64,000 bases of DNA, from NCBI GenBank assembly GCA_015060325.1, contig SUYQ01000001.1, positions 1 through 64,000 of the forward strand, in the 5' to 3' direction. Shown here piece after piece: positions 33,723 through 41,301 of the stretch (position 1 is the stretch's first letter; the number at the start of each line of letters is the position of its first letter). This DNA is from Bacteroidales bacterium. GTDB lineage: Bacteria; Bacteroidota; Bacteroidia; Bacteroidales; UBA932. The notes under the pieces are model-generated. The model had not been told where the DNA came from. It was given only the letters and a program-made list of their open reading frames with translations, and searched no databases. The translations under genes and the position numbers were made by a program.

Positions 33723-35537
33723 TTATTTCTTTTCTGTTGCCTGATCCACGATCTCAGCGATGTCTAGTACCGGTCTGTCCGCATAGCGGTTGAATGTGCT
33801 CCGACATAGAGGACATGCCGTCACTATCGTATCAGGATCTGCTATAGTAAGGTTCTTGAGTGCGTTTTCGGTAAGGACTTTTCTCTTGTCAAATCCCAGG
33901 GTAAGGCTACCTAGGCTTCCGCCGCAGCATATGTTTTCCTTTCCGGTCTTTTCGGCCTCCACCAGCGTTCCGGCTGCCGCTACGACTCTTCTAGGCGCAT
34001 CGTAGATGCCACAGCCTCTGCCGAGCTCGCAAGGATCGTGGTAGACGTAGCTGAGGTCTGATCTTGACGGACTGATCCTGCCCTGTGCGATAAGCCTGTC
34101 AATGTATTCGGTATGATGGATGATCTCGATGCCCTCAAGATCGTAATTCTCCTTGAATACCTTATAACATATAGGACAGCTCAGCAGCAGTACTGTCGCT
34201 CCGGACGACCGGATGATGTTTGTGTTCTTCTCTATCATCGCCCGGGCGCTTTCTGTTCTTCCTGCCATCAGCATCGGCCTTCCGCAGCAGATGCCTCCGT
34301 CCTCGTCCATGACCGTATATTCATCCCCGGCCTTGTCCATAACTGAAGTCAGTGCTTTCTTTATCGACGGCGTCAGGGCAGTCATGCACCCGGCAAAATA
34401 GAGGATCCGCTTTTTCTCTCCAAGCCTGTCGATGAATACGTTTTCGTCGATGGTTGAATAATCCGGGCTCAAGTTGTATCGTGTCAACGACCTTTGGGCT
34501 ATTCTCAGCTTGTCTCCTTCTACTCCTACCGGGCAGACAGCAGTACATTTTCCGCACATCAGACATTTCTCGCTGATCTCTGCAATCCTTCTTTCATTAC
34601 GACGCTTGATCTGCCTGTTCAGGTAGACTGTAGTGTCTCTGGTATTGGCCTTGACTGCACTCATCGGACATGCGTCGATGCAGACTCCGCATGCAGGACA
34701 TGAATATACCTGCAGCTTGGATATGCCTTTGCGTGGATTTCTGATCTTCACTCCTGCATTACGCATCGGTATGAGCAGTATCTCGGACGGTATGTGCATA
34801 TATCGGCTGAACGGCAGTATAACCATGAACACCCCCAATGCTATCGAGTAGGCCCACCATGTCGGCAGTATGTTGGCTTCGTCGCTGAGGAATGAATGGA
34901 GTACATTGTTGAGGGACTGGGTCAGGAACGATCCTCCGCTGATGTCGGCCGTAAATCCTTCTGCAAGAAGACGTAGCGGGAATATGAACCATAATGCATA
35001 CAGGCCGATCAGGTCGGTGAGGCTGGCCCTGGTGGTCCTGCGCATACCGAACATCCGTGAGTGTGCACGCTTTATTATGGCAAGCACGATTCCGCTCAGC
35101 ACTACCAGCAGGAAGAAGTCCATCAGGAAAAAGAAGAAGGATCCCTTCATCGTGCTGTCAGTAACGGCAACGAAATATCTGAAGAAAATCGGATACCATG
35201 GCTGATGGAGGCGCTCAGGGATGTACAATGCAACCTCGATGTGTCCGATCAGGATGATCATGAACCAACCGAACGCGATGCTGGAATGCATGTATCCCAG
35301 CAACTTGTTGCGTTTCCAGAGCTTGACATGGAACAGACAGTCGCAGAACCATTCCTTGATGTTCTTCGCCATTATCTTCGGATTGACGAGGGACTTGAAG
35401 AACTTCTTCCTGTCTTCCGAGTCAAGTTCTGCAATTATCCTTATGGCGCCGCCAAGACACCACAACAGCACGAATATCATTCCGATTGTGAACGGAAGGA
35501 CAAAGTAGTCAAAGCCGGTCGGGTGCAGTTCGTTCAT
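33723..35537 (-). CDS. membrane HdrD-like Fe-S protein with cytochrome-b-type N-terminus
   Basis: A 604-residue fusion. About 260 N-terminal residues hold five or six membrane segments with histidines, resembling the NarI/DsrM-type cytochrome b of HdrE. Two 4Fe-4S motifs follow (CPACGVCIDACP and CLMCGKCTAVCP, about 300-350), then two cysteine-rich CCG domains as in HdrD (GGICCGRP ... SCPICY; HDPCELGRGC ... ENICCGG ... TACPLC). Such proteins move electrons between the quinone pool and thiol or disulfide chemistry. It overlaps the ferredoxin gene by 4 bp and precedes cysteate synthase by 19 bp. The natural partner is unknown. Confidence 0.85.
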   Translation of the reverse strand: MNELHPTGFDYFVLPFTIGMIFVLLWCLGGAIRIIAELDSEDRKKFFKSLVNPKIMAKNIKEWFCDCLFHVKLWKRNKLLGYMHSSIAFGWFMIILIGHIEVALYIPERLHQPWYPIFFRYFVAVTDSTMKGSFFFFLMDFFLLVVLSGIVLAIIKRAHSRMFGMRRTTRASLTDLIGLYALWFIFPLRLLAEGFTADISGGSFLTQSLNNVLHSFLSDEANILPTWWAYSIALGVFMVILPFSRYMHIPSEILLIPMRNAGVKIRNPRKGISKLQVYSCPACGVCIDACPMSAVKANTRDTTVYLNRQIKRRNERRIAEISEKCLMCGKCTAVCPVGVEGDKLRIAQRSLTRYNLSPDYSTIDENVFIDRLGEKKRILYFAGCMTALTPSIKKALTSVMDKAGDEYTVMDEDGGICCGRPMLMAGRTESARAMIEKNTNIIRSSGATVLLLSCPICYKVFKENYDLEGIEIIHHTEYIDRLIAQGRISPSRSDLSYVYHDPCELGRGCGIYDAPRRVVAAAGTLVEAEKTGKENICCGGSLGSLTLGFDKRKVLTENALKNLTIADPDTIVTACPLCRSTFNRYADRPVLDIAEIVDQATEKK

Positions 35538-35872
35538 TTCTTCTCCTCCTTATTGTATATCCGGCTGACGGACAGTATCAGATGTCTTGTGTTGATCCCT
35601 CTAGGGCACACCATTGTACATTTCCCGCACAGCATGCATGCGGACATCATCTTGAATGCCTCTTCTTCCTTACCTCTCTGAAGGCAGAGGAGTACCTTCC
35701 TGACGCTCATGCCTGAGAATCCGGAAGCCGGGCAGGTGGCACTGCATGAGCCGCAGGCCATGCAGCGCACGGCATCCGGTTCGATGCTGCATAGCTCATC
35801 GAACTTCGACCTGTCTGCCTTGTCCAGATTTATGGCCGAGCTGGGAGATAGCTTGAAACCGAATGCATTCAT
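35534..35872 (-). CDS. small HdrC-like dicluster ferredoxin
   Basis: A 112-residue protein with two 4Fe-4S motifs, CMACGSCSATCP and CMLCGKCTMVCP, in the HdrC arrangement. It overlaps HdrA-like by 4 bp at its start and the membrane HdrD-like gene by 4 bp at its end. It probably bridges the flavoprotein and the membrane subunit. A second, longer HdrC-like gene lies upstream in the same operon. Confidence 0.87.
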   Translation of the reverse strand: MNAFGFKLSPSSAINLDKADRSKFDELCSIEPDAVRCMACGSCSATCPASGFSGMSVRKVLLCLQRGKEEEAFKMMSACMLCGKCTMVCPRGINTRHLILSVSRIYNKEEKK

Positions 35873-36888
35873 TGCTGCTCCTTTATGCTTGTGTGTATTT
35901 CCAGAGCTGCTGCACGTGCTTCTGCGAGGGTCTCAGGTACTGTCTTGGGACCAGTGCATGCTCCGGCATAATGGATGCCCTTCTTCGGCGAGGAATTGAT
36001 GTTCATGATGTTGTCCGTACTCATGAAGAACCCGTCCGAGTCGTTCGGCAATGCCAGCATCGATGCGACCTTTGCATTCTCGCTGTTGCATACCATGCCT
36101 GACATCAGCACGAGCAGGTCGAGGGTCACCTTGATAGGTTTGCCCAGAAGAGTGTCTTCTGCCTTGACAATGACCTTGCCCTCGATGTTTTCCCCGACTT
36201 CGGACACGCGGCCTCTGATGAAATGGATGCCGTGGTCGCGCTGGGCCTTGGTATAGAAGTCTTCGAATTTCTTTCCGAACAGTCTGAGGTCCATATAGAA
36301 ACAGTAGATCTCGGCGTCAGGGAACTTTTCCTTCATTTCGATGGCCTGCTTTATCGCTGTGATGCAGCAGACCTTCGAACACTGTGAGTTTCTTGCCTTT
36401 TCGTCACGCGAGCCTACGCAGTGGACAAATCCGACTGCTCCCATCTGAGACCCATCCATCCTGCTGTCAGCATTCCCGTTGAACCAATGCTCAAGATCGG
36501 CATTGGTGACCACCTGGTTGTAGATTCCGTATCCGTATTCCTCTTTCTTCGAAGCTTCGAAGAGCTTGAAACCTGTCGTCATGAGGATGTGTCTTGCACT
36601 GATGGAGACTCCGTTGGACAACATTATGTTGTAACGGTCCTTCAGCCGGTTTACGGAATATATTTCAGTGTTGAGGAATATGTTGGCGTCCTTGCATGAC
36701 GCTATGAGGCTGTCCACGACGTCCTTTGCCGGAGTCATGTCCGGAAACAGTCTGTTCCATTTGGCTACATGCCCGCCAAGCCTGTCGCTTTTCTCTATGA
36801 TGATAGGGGAGTATCCCAGCTTTATTAGTTGGGATGCCGCTTCCATTCCGGCTATACCTCCACCGACTATTACTATGATTTCATTCAT
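35869..36888 (-). CDS. short HdrA-like flavoprotein
   Basis: A 339-residue FAD protein. The dinucleotide-binding VIVGGGIAGMEAASQL is at the N-terminus, and the HdrA cluster region HCVGSRDEKARNSQCSKVCC with its closely spaced cysteines is in the middle. The C-terminal GIHYAGACTGPKTVPETLAEARAAAL matches HdrA. The extra N- and C-terminal ferredoxin domains of methanogen HdrA are absent, so it resembles the short HdrA of QmoA/sHdr-type systems. It would take electrons from NAD(P)H or ferredoxin, or perform the flavin step of a disulfide-type reaction. Confidence 0.87.
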   Translation of the reverse strand: MNEIIVIVGGGIAGMEAASQLIKLGYSPIIIEKSDRLGGHVAKWNRLFPDMTPAKDVVDSLIASCKDANIFLNTEIYSVNRLKDRYNIMLSNGVSISARHILMTTGFKLFEASKKEEYGYGIYNQVVTNADLEHWFNGNADSRMDGSQMGAVGFVHCVGSRDEKARNSQCSKVCCITAIKQAIEMKEKFPDAEIYCFYMDLRLFGKKFEDFYTKAQRDHGIHFIRGRVSEVGENIEGKVIVKAEDTLLGKPIKVTLDLLVLMSGMVCNSENAKVASMLALPNDSDGFFMSTDNIMNINSSPKKGIHYAGACTGPKTVPETLAEARAAALEIHTSIKEQQ

Positions 36889-36913
36889 CAGATGCAGATG
36901 GTTTAGGTTTCAG

Positions 36914-37984
36914 CTAAAAGCATTTTATTCCTGAAGGAAGTTCCGGTCTCATCAGGTCTTTCTTGTCCACACCCTTGTATTTGTCTTCCGGGTTGTACTC
37001 GATGCCGATCTTGTCAAGAAGCGGCTCGACAGCGACCTGATGCAGCTGAAGTCCAAGATCCCACGGATCATATCCGAGCACCAGGCCTGCAAGCTCCTCA
37101 TAGGTAAGAACCGGTATTCCGAATCCGTTCTGACCGTAGGTCTTCCCTTCCATTTCCGCAATCACATACTGCCATCTGTCAAGGAAGTATGGACACCCGG
37201 GACAGTTGGTGATGATCATGTCCGGCTTGTAGGGCTCCATAGATTCGAACTTCTTGTGGGTATTGGATATAGAGTAGCCCCTGTTTGCCTTGACGTGATA
37301 CTGCCGGAATCCGTATCCGCAGCAATGTCTTCTTTCCGGATAGTCTATTACGTTTCCTCCCCATGATTCGATCATTCCTGCAAGTACATATGGATATTCT
37401 GCTCCTCCGATTCCTTTGGAAGGGAACATCTTGGCATAATGACATCCAATGTGCTCCACGACACGCAGCGGCTCGCCGGTTTCCTTATCGACCAGTCTGA
37501 ATTTCGCCTTTTCTGCTATCTCGTTACGGAACTTATATATGAGGTCGCTGGAGTGGGCCAGATATTTCGGCTTCTTGAATTCCTTTCTGCATGCCTTCCA
37601 CAGGAGTTCGCGGATCTTTGTCTCCAGTTCCGGGAATTCATGCCACGTTTCGAGAATTTCAGTGTAGTTTCCGAACGAGGTGATGCACGATGCCACATAA
37701 TTCTCGTAACCGGCTTCCGTCATCAGTGCAAACTGACGTGCCACGATGGTCATGACAGTTTCCTGAGGAATCGTATCGCAGTGATAGGCGATTCCTCCGC
37801 ATGTGGTATGGTGCTCGTTTTCGTGAATGTCCTTTCCGAGGACATTCCTGCATATCTCCATGAACATCTTTTCCGATGCCGGAAAGAAATTCTGTCTGAT
37901 GCAGCTTCGGACATAATACCAGTGATCATCAGGAATCTCCTTCTGATAGTCACTCCATATCTTCTGTTTGCCTTGGTATATCAT
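36914..37984 (-). CDS. HdrB-like CCG-domain protein
   Basis: A 356-residue soluble protein. Its C-terminal half has the CCG signature (HIGCHYAKMFP ... RHCCGYGFR ... TNCPGCPYFLDRW) that in HdrB ligates the noncubane 4Fe-4S clusters cleaving the heterodisulfide. A first, degenerate repeat appears around CGGIAYHCD and ASCITSFG. It sits between HdrC-like and HdrA-like genes, 18 and 25 bp away. The presence of a conserved active-site signature argues for disulfide or related sulfur chemistry, but the substrate is unknown. Confidence 0.85.
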   Translation of the reverse strand: MIYQGKQKIWSDYQKEIPDDHWYYVRSCIRQNFFPASEKMFMEICRNVLGKDIHENEHHTTCGGIAYHCDTIPQETVMTIVARQFALMTEAGYENYVASCITSFGNYTEILETWHEFPELETKIRELLWKACRKEFKKPKYLAHSSDLIYKFRNEIAEKAKFRLVDKETGEPLRVVEHIGCHYAKMFPSKGIGGAEYPYVLAGMIESWGGNVIDYPERRHCCGYGFRQYHVKANRGYSISNTHKKFESMEPYKPDMIITNCPGCPYFLDRWQYVIAEMEGKTYGQNGFGIPVLTYEELAGLVLGYDPWDLGLQLHQVAVEPLLDKIGIEYNPEDKYKGVDKKDLMRPELPSGIKCF

Positions 37985-38002
37985 GGGTCCGGAAAAAGTA
38001 TC

Positions 38003-38698
38003 TTATTCGTTGAAATGTCCTTCCGAGCAGTGCTCGAAAGTGTATCTGTAGTATTCCTCCATAGTCATACCCATCTCCTCCGCCTTCTGACGTGAATATT
38101 TCTCTACCGTCTCTATCCTTTCGGTAGCTCCGGTCACGTCAAAAATGCTCTTGAGTTCGTCGAGTGATTCTTGCGGAATCTCCCTCAATATTCCGGGACC
38201 AGTACCTCTGAAGTTGGCACCTTGTCTTGCGTAGCTGTCTTCAAGGTGCTCTGTGTGCCATTTCCATACCGGGCCGGACTCGACATGGTCTTCCCAACTG
38301 AACGTGTCGGGATGTATGCAATATCCGTACTTGAGGATATTGCCGGTCATTATCTTTGTGAGAGGATACAATTGCCGCCCCTTTTCGGATTCGGCAAAAT
38401 AACCGGTCCTTGCGGCCATGTCCCTAAGGGCCATGATCACAAGTCCCGGTCCGTTCTTCTTCGGGCATCTGGTCAGGCACGAAAGGCATTCTCCGCAGTA
38501 CCAGATGACATCGCTTTTCAGAAGAGCCTCGATCTCTTCGTCGTTTCCTCGCTGGACGGTATCCACTATCTTGCGTGGGTCGTAGCGATAGAACTCAGCT
38601 GCCGGGCATATGGCTGTGCATGTGCCGCAGTTGATGCATGTCTTCAGGCCTTCCTTGATGCGGTAGTCCTCCTTCAGTTGCTCGAACAGCTTACCCAT
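38003..38698 (-). CDS. HdrC-like iron-sulfur protein
   Basis: A 231-residue soluble protein with 4Fe-4S motifs CINCGTCTAICP and CGECLSCLTRCP. Its spacing YRYDPRKIVDTVQRGND matches HdrC. The C-terminal extension of about 120 residues (after NGPGLVIMALRDMA) is unusual and rich in aromatic and charged residues. It is encoded between the acyltransferase (13 bp upstream) and HdrB-like (18 bp downstream), completing HdrABC. Confidence 0.86.
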   Translation of the reverse strand: MGKLFEQLKEDYRIKEGLKTCINCGTCTAICPAAEFYRYDPRKIVDTVQRGNDEEIEALLKSDVIWYCGECLSCLTRCPKKNGPGLVIMALRDMAARTGYFAESEKGRQLYPLTKIMTGNILKYGYCIHPDTFSWEDHVESGPVWKWHTEHLEDSYARQGANFRGTGPGILREIPQESLDELKSIFDVTGATERIETVEKYSRQKAEEMGMTMEEYYRYTFEHCSEGHFNE

Positions 38699-38711
38699 AA
38701 AGTGGCATTTA

Positions 38712-39977
38712 TTATTTCACCAATGCCATGTTTGGCATTTCCTTGTCAAATTCACCTCTGTCAAGACGCTCCTTTATGTCGCGGAATGCGTCGAGTGTCC
38801 TTTCTACATCCTCCATGCTGTGTGCTGCAGTAGGGATGATGCGGAATATGACCATTCCCGGAGGGATCACAGGGTAGATCACTACCGAGCAGAAGATGTG
38901 GTATTCCTCACGCAGTGCGACTGCGATGTTTGAAGCCTGGTTCACGCCGGCCTTGACATGTACCGGAGTCACGCAAGCCTCGGCAGGTCCTATCTCGAAT
39001 CCGAGTTCGCGGAAGCCCTCCTGGAGTCTTCTGGTCACTTTCCAGAGATGCGAACGGAGTGCGTCTCCTTCCGGACTGTCGATGATGTCAAGACGCTTGA
39101 GACATCCTTCCACGATAGGCATAGGGAGTGACTTTGCGTAGATCTGTGAGCGCATGTTGTACTTGAGGTAGTCGATGATATCCTTGTCGGATGCTACGAA
39201 ACCTCCGATGATAGCCATAGATTTTGCGTATGCTCCGATGTAGATGTCGATCTCGTCCATCACGCCGAAGTGCTCGGATGTTCCGCGGCCGTGAGGACCC
39301 ATCACTCCGAAACCGTGTGCATCGTCGATCATGATACGGAACTGGTATTTCTTCTTGAGGGCTGCGATCTGGTCGAGGATTCCAAGTGCTCCGGTCATGC
39401 CGAACACACCCTCGGTGATGAGAAGCACACCGCCTCCCTTTGTCTCTGCCTCGGCGCATGCCTTTGCGATGACTCTCTCGCAGTCGGCTATATCGTTGTG
39501 GCGGAACTTGTATTTGCTTCCGATGTGCAGACGGATACCGTCCAGCAGACATGCATGGTCTTCGGCATCATATACGATCACGTCGTGACGGCCCACGAGA
39601 GCGTCGATTGTCGAAACGATTCCCTGATAGCCGAAGTTGAACTCGAATGCCGCTTCCTTCTTCTCGAATGCAGCGAGCCTGCGCTCAAGCTCTGCATGAA
39701 GGTGGGTCTGTCCTGTCATCAGACGGCTTCCCATAGGGTAGGCGAGACCCCAACGTGCAGATGCCTCTGCGTCGATCTTGCGGATCTCAGGATGGTTTGC
39801 CAGACCGAGATAGTTGTTGATGCTCCAGCAAAGAACTTCCTGTCCGTTGAATTTCATATGAGGTCCCAGTTCGCCTTCGAGCTGCGGGAATATGAAATAG
39901 CCTTCAGCCTTTTCACGGTACTGACCGAGAGGACCGCCTGTAGATTTTCTGATTCTGTCGAAAATGTCTGTGTACAT
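38712..39977 (-). CDS. cysteate fatty-acyltransferase-like PLP enzyme (alpha-oxoamine synthase family)
   Basis: A 421-residue PLP enzyme of the serine palmitoyltransferase / AONS family. It has the substrate-binding NNYLGLANHP, GSRLMTGQTHLHAELE, FNFGYQGIVSTIDAL, DDAHGFGVMGPHG, and the PLP lysine Lys252 in GAYAKSMAIIGGF. The enzymes of this family condense an amino acid with an acyl thioester. Position in an operon with cysteate synthase strongly suggests cysteate as the amino acid, giving 3-ketocapnine, the first dedicated step of sulfonolipid synthesis in Flavobacterium and Alistipes. The sequence alone does not rule out serine or glycine as substrate. Confidence 0.8.
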   Translation of the reverse strand: MYTDIFDRIRKSTGGPLGQYREKAEGYFIFPQLEGELGPHMKFNGQEVLCWSINNYLGLANHPEIRKIDAEASARWGLAYPMGSRLMTGQTHLHAELERRLAAFEKKEAAFEFNFGYQGIVSTIDALVGRHDVIVYDAEDHACLLDGIRLHIGSKYKFRHNDIADCERVIAKACAEAETKGGGVLLITEGVFGMTGALGILDQIAALKKKYQFRIMIDDAHGFGVMGPHGRGTSEHFGVMDEIDIYIGAYAKSMAIIGGFVASDKDIIDYLKYNMRSQIYAKSLPMPIVEGCLKRLDIIDSPEGDALRSHLWKVTRRLQEGFRELGFEIGPAEACVTPVHVKAGVNQASNIAVALREEYHIFCSVVIYPVIPPGMVIFRIIPTAAHSMEDVERTLDAFRDIKERLDRGEFDKEMPNMALVK

Positions 39978-39985
39978 ATCCTTTA

Positions 39986-41056
39986 TTATTTAATGGTTTC
40001 CTTTGATACCAGTCCCATCATCCTGAACAGGAATTTAGGGAGTGGCTTGTCTTTCTTTCTCTTGTCCATGTTTATGAACCATCCCAGCTTCTTCACTACC
40101 GGGATCTTGTGTGTCTCCACGAATTCGATGAGGGTTCCGTCAGGGTCTTCTATGTATGTGAAGTGGCCTGATGCGTCTCCCATGTCGAAACGCTCTCCGT
40201 CCGGACAGCTGTCAACGGTGAACGGATGTCCCATCTTTGCGCAGAACTCACCGAGGGCCTTCATGCCGGTGACGTCGAAGCATACCTGGATGAATCCGGG
40301 GTCACCCCAATATCGTCCTTCATATATCTTGCGCGGCTTGTGCTCGAGAGCCTGAACGAGCTCGATGGTCGAGTCTCCCAGAAGTGCGGCATAAGCTCCG
40401 GTGCGTTTAGGAGCGCCTAGGATGACGCGTCTGCACTGTTTGTCAGCCTCAGGGATAGGGTTGTGCTCGCTGAATTTTCCGGTAGAGTCACTCTTGATGA
40501 TGCTGTATCCCAGCACCTGACCGTAGAACCTGATTGCAGCTTCCATGTCGCTGACTCCGATCACAGCTCCTGCCATACCTCCGGTAAGCTTCTTCTGCTC
40601 GATGAAGATGTCCTTCATCTCGACTACCTGGAAACAGTTGCCGTAAAGGTCGTTCACATAGAAACATGGAGTGCCGTCCGGAAGAGTTTCCGGAGGAGTG
40701 CAGTCTTTCCATTTTGCTGAGAGCTCCTTGTAGAATGCCTCAACGTCGCGGCATTTGAGTTTTGCAGCGAAGACTCCGAGGTCTCCGACTGCCGGCTGGA
40801 ATGCGCATGGCTGAGGCTTGCGCTTGGAGTATTGCCAGATCTCGAATCCGCCTCCTCCCTGAAGGTTCATGGCTATGCATGCGTGGCGTTGCTGAGGTAC
40901 GCCGCCTGTATATGGCAGCATCCTTTCCGCCACTGTGTCGTCTTCCAATATCTTTGTGTCGGCTCCGAACATCTCGATGTACCAGTTCCATGACTTTCTG
41001 AAGTCTACCGTACCGATGCCCAGCTGCTGGATTCCCGAAATATTGAATGTTTCCAT
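39986..41056 (-). CDS. double VOC-domain (HPPD-like) protein
   Basis: A 356-residue protein with two vicinal-oxygen-chelate halves: QQLGIGTVDFRKSWNWYIEMFG begins the first and AGAVIGVSDMEAAIRFYGQVLG the second. FYVNDLYGNCFQVVEM and YIEDPDGTLIEFVE carry the usual terminal glutamates. This layout resembles 4-hydroxyphenylpyruvate dioxygenase and double glyoxalases, yet not all metal ligands can be placed, and the HPPD C-terminal motif is absent. It is the first gene of the sulfonolipid/Hdr operon, 8 bp ahead of the acyltransferase. Activity is unknown. Confidence 0.75.
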   Translation of the reverse strand: METFNISGIQQLGIGTVDFRKSWNWYIEMFGADTKILEDDTVAERMLPYTGGVPQQRHACIAMNLQGGGGFEIWQYSKRKPQPCAFQPAVGDLGVFAAKLKCRDVEAFYKELSAKWKDCTPPETLPDGTPCFYVNDLYGNCFQVVEMKDIFIEQKKLTGGMAGAVIGVSDMEAAIRFYGQVLGYSIIKSDSTGKFSEHNPIPEADKQCRRVILGAPKRTGAYAALLGDSTIELVQALEHKPRKIYEGRYWGDPGFIQVCFDVTGMKALGEFCAKMGHPFTVDSCPDGERFDMGDASGHFTYIEDPDGTLIEFVETHKIPVVKKLGWFINMDKRKKDKPLPKFLFRMMGLVSKETIK

Positions 41057-41088
41057 ACGATGTACACGTTTAATGGTAAATGATTATA

Positions 41089-41106
41089 TAGTAAAACCTT
41101 TTACTA
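41089..41106. promoter_or_regulatory. palindromic operator candidate upstream of the sulfonolipid/Hdr operon
   Basis: TAGTAAAA and TTTTACTA are perfect 8-base arms separated by CC, 33 bases before the operon's first start codon at 41056. I find no TAnnTTTG on the minus strand here. The length fits a dimeric regulator such as the nearby MarR (inference). Confidence 0.5.
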
Positions 41107-41118
41107 TTTTATGTCCTT

Positions 41119-41145
41119 AAAAAAAGCAAGTCGTAACTTGCTTTT
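41119..41145 (-). terminator. intrinsic terminator after tRNA-Gly
   Basis: AAGCAAG and CTTGCTT form a stem around TCGTAA. On the minus strand the stem is followed by a run of seven T residues, so it would isolate the operon at 41056 from the tRNA transcript. Confidence 0.75.
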
Positions 41146-41150
41146 CTTCG

Positions 41151-41222
41151 AGCGGGTGACGGGGGTCGAACCCGCGGCCCTCGGCTTGGGAAGCCGATGC
41201 TCTACCACTGAGCTACACCCGC
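41151..41222 (-). tRNA. tRNA-Gly (CCC)
   Basis: On the minus strand, 72 bases fold with acceptor GCGGGTG / CACCCGC, D arm GCTCAGTGGTAGAGC, anticodon stem TCGGC/GCCGA with loop TTCCCAA (anticodon CCC), and T loop TTCGACC. Confidence 0.93.
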
Positions 41223-41264
41223 AATGTAGTCTGCCGGACTCCGGCCCGAGTCCAAAGCAGACCG

Positions 41265-41272
41265 CAAATATA
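41265..41272 (-). promoter_or_regulatory. -7 element TATATTTG of tRNA-Gly
   Basis: An exact TAnnTTTG match on the minus strand about 43 bases before the tRNA. Confidence 0.6.
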
Positions 41273-41301
41273 CGATTTTATTTTTAATAGCTTGCAGTTT
41301 T

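Noticed and set aside
39270..40355. Frame of 361 residues antisense to the acyltransferase and VOC genes
   Set aside because: Long but spans two real genes and their junction on the opposite strand; composition rich in Cys and His with no domain. A shadow.
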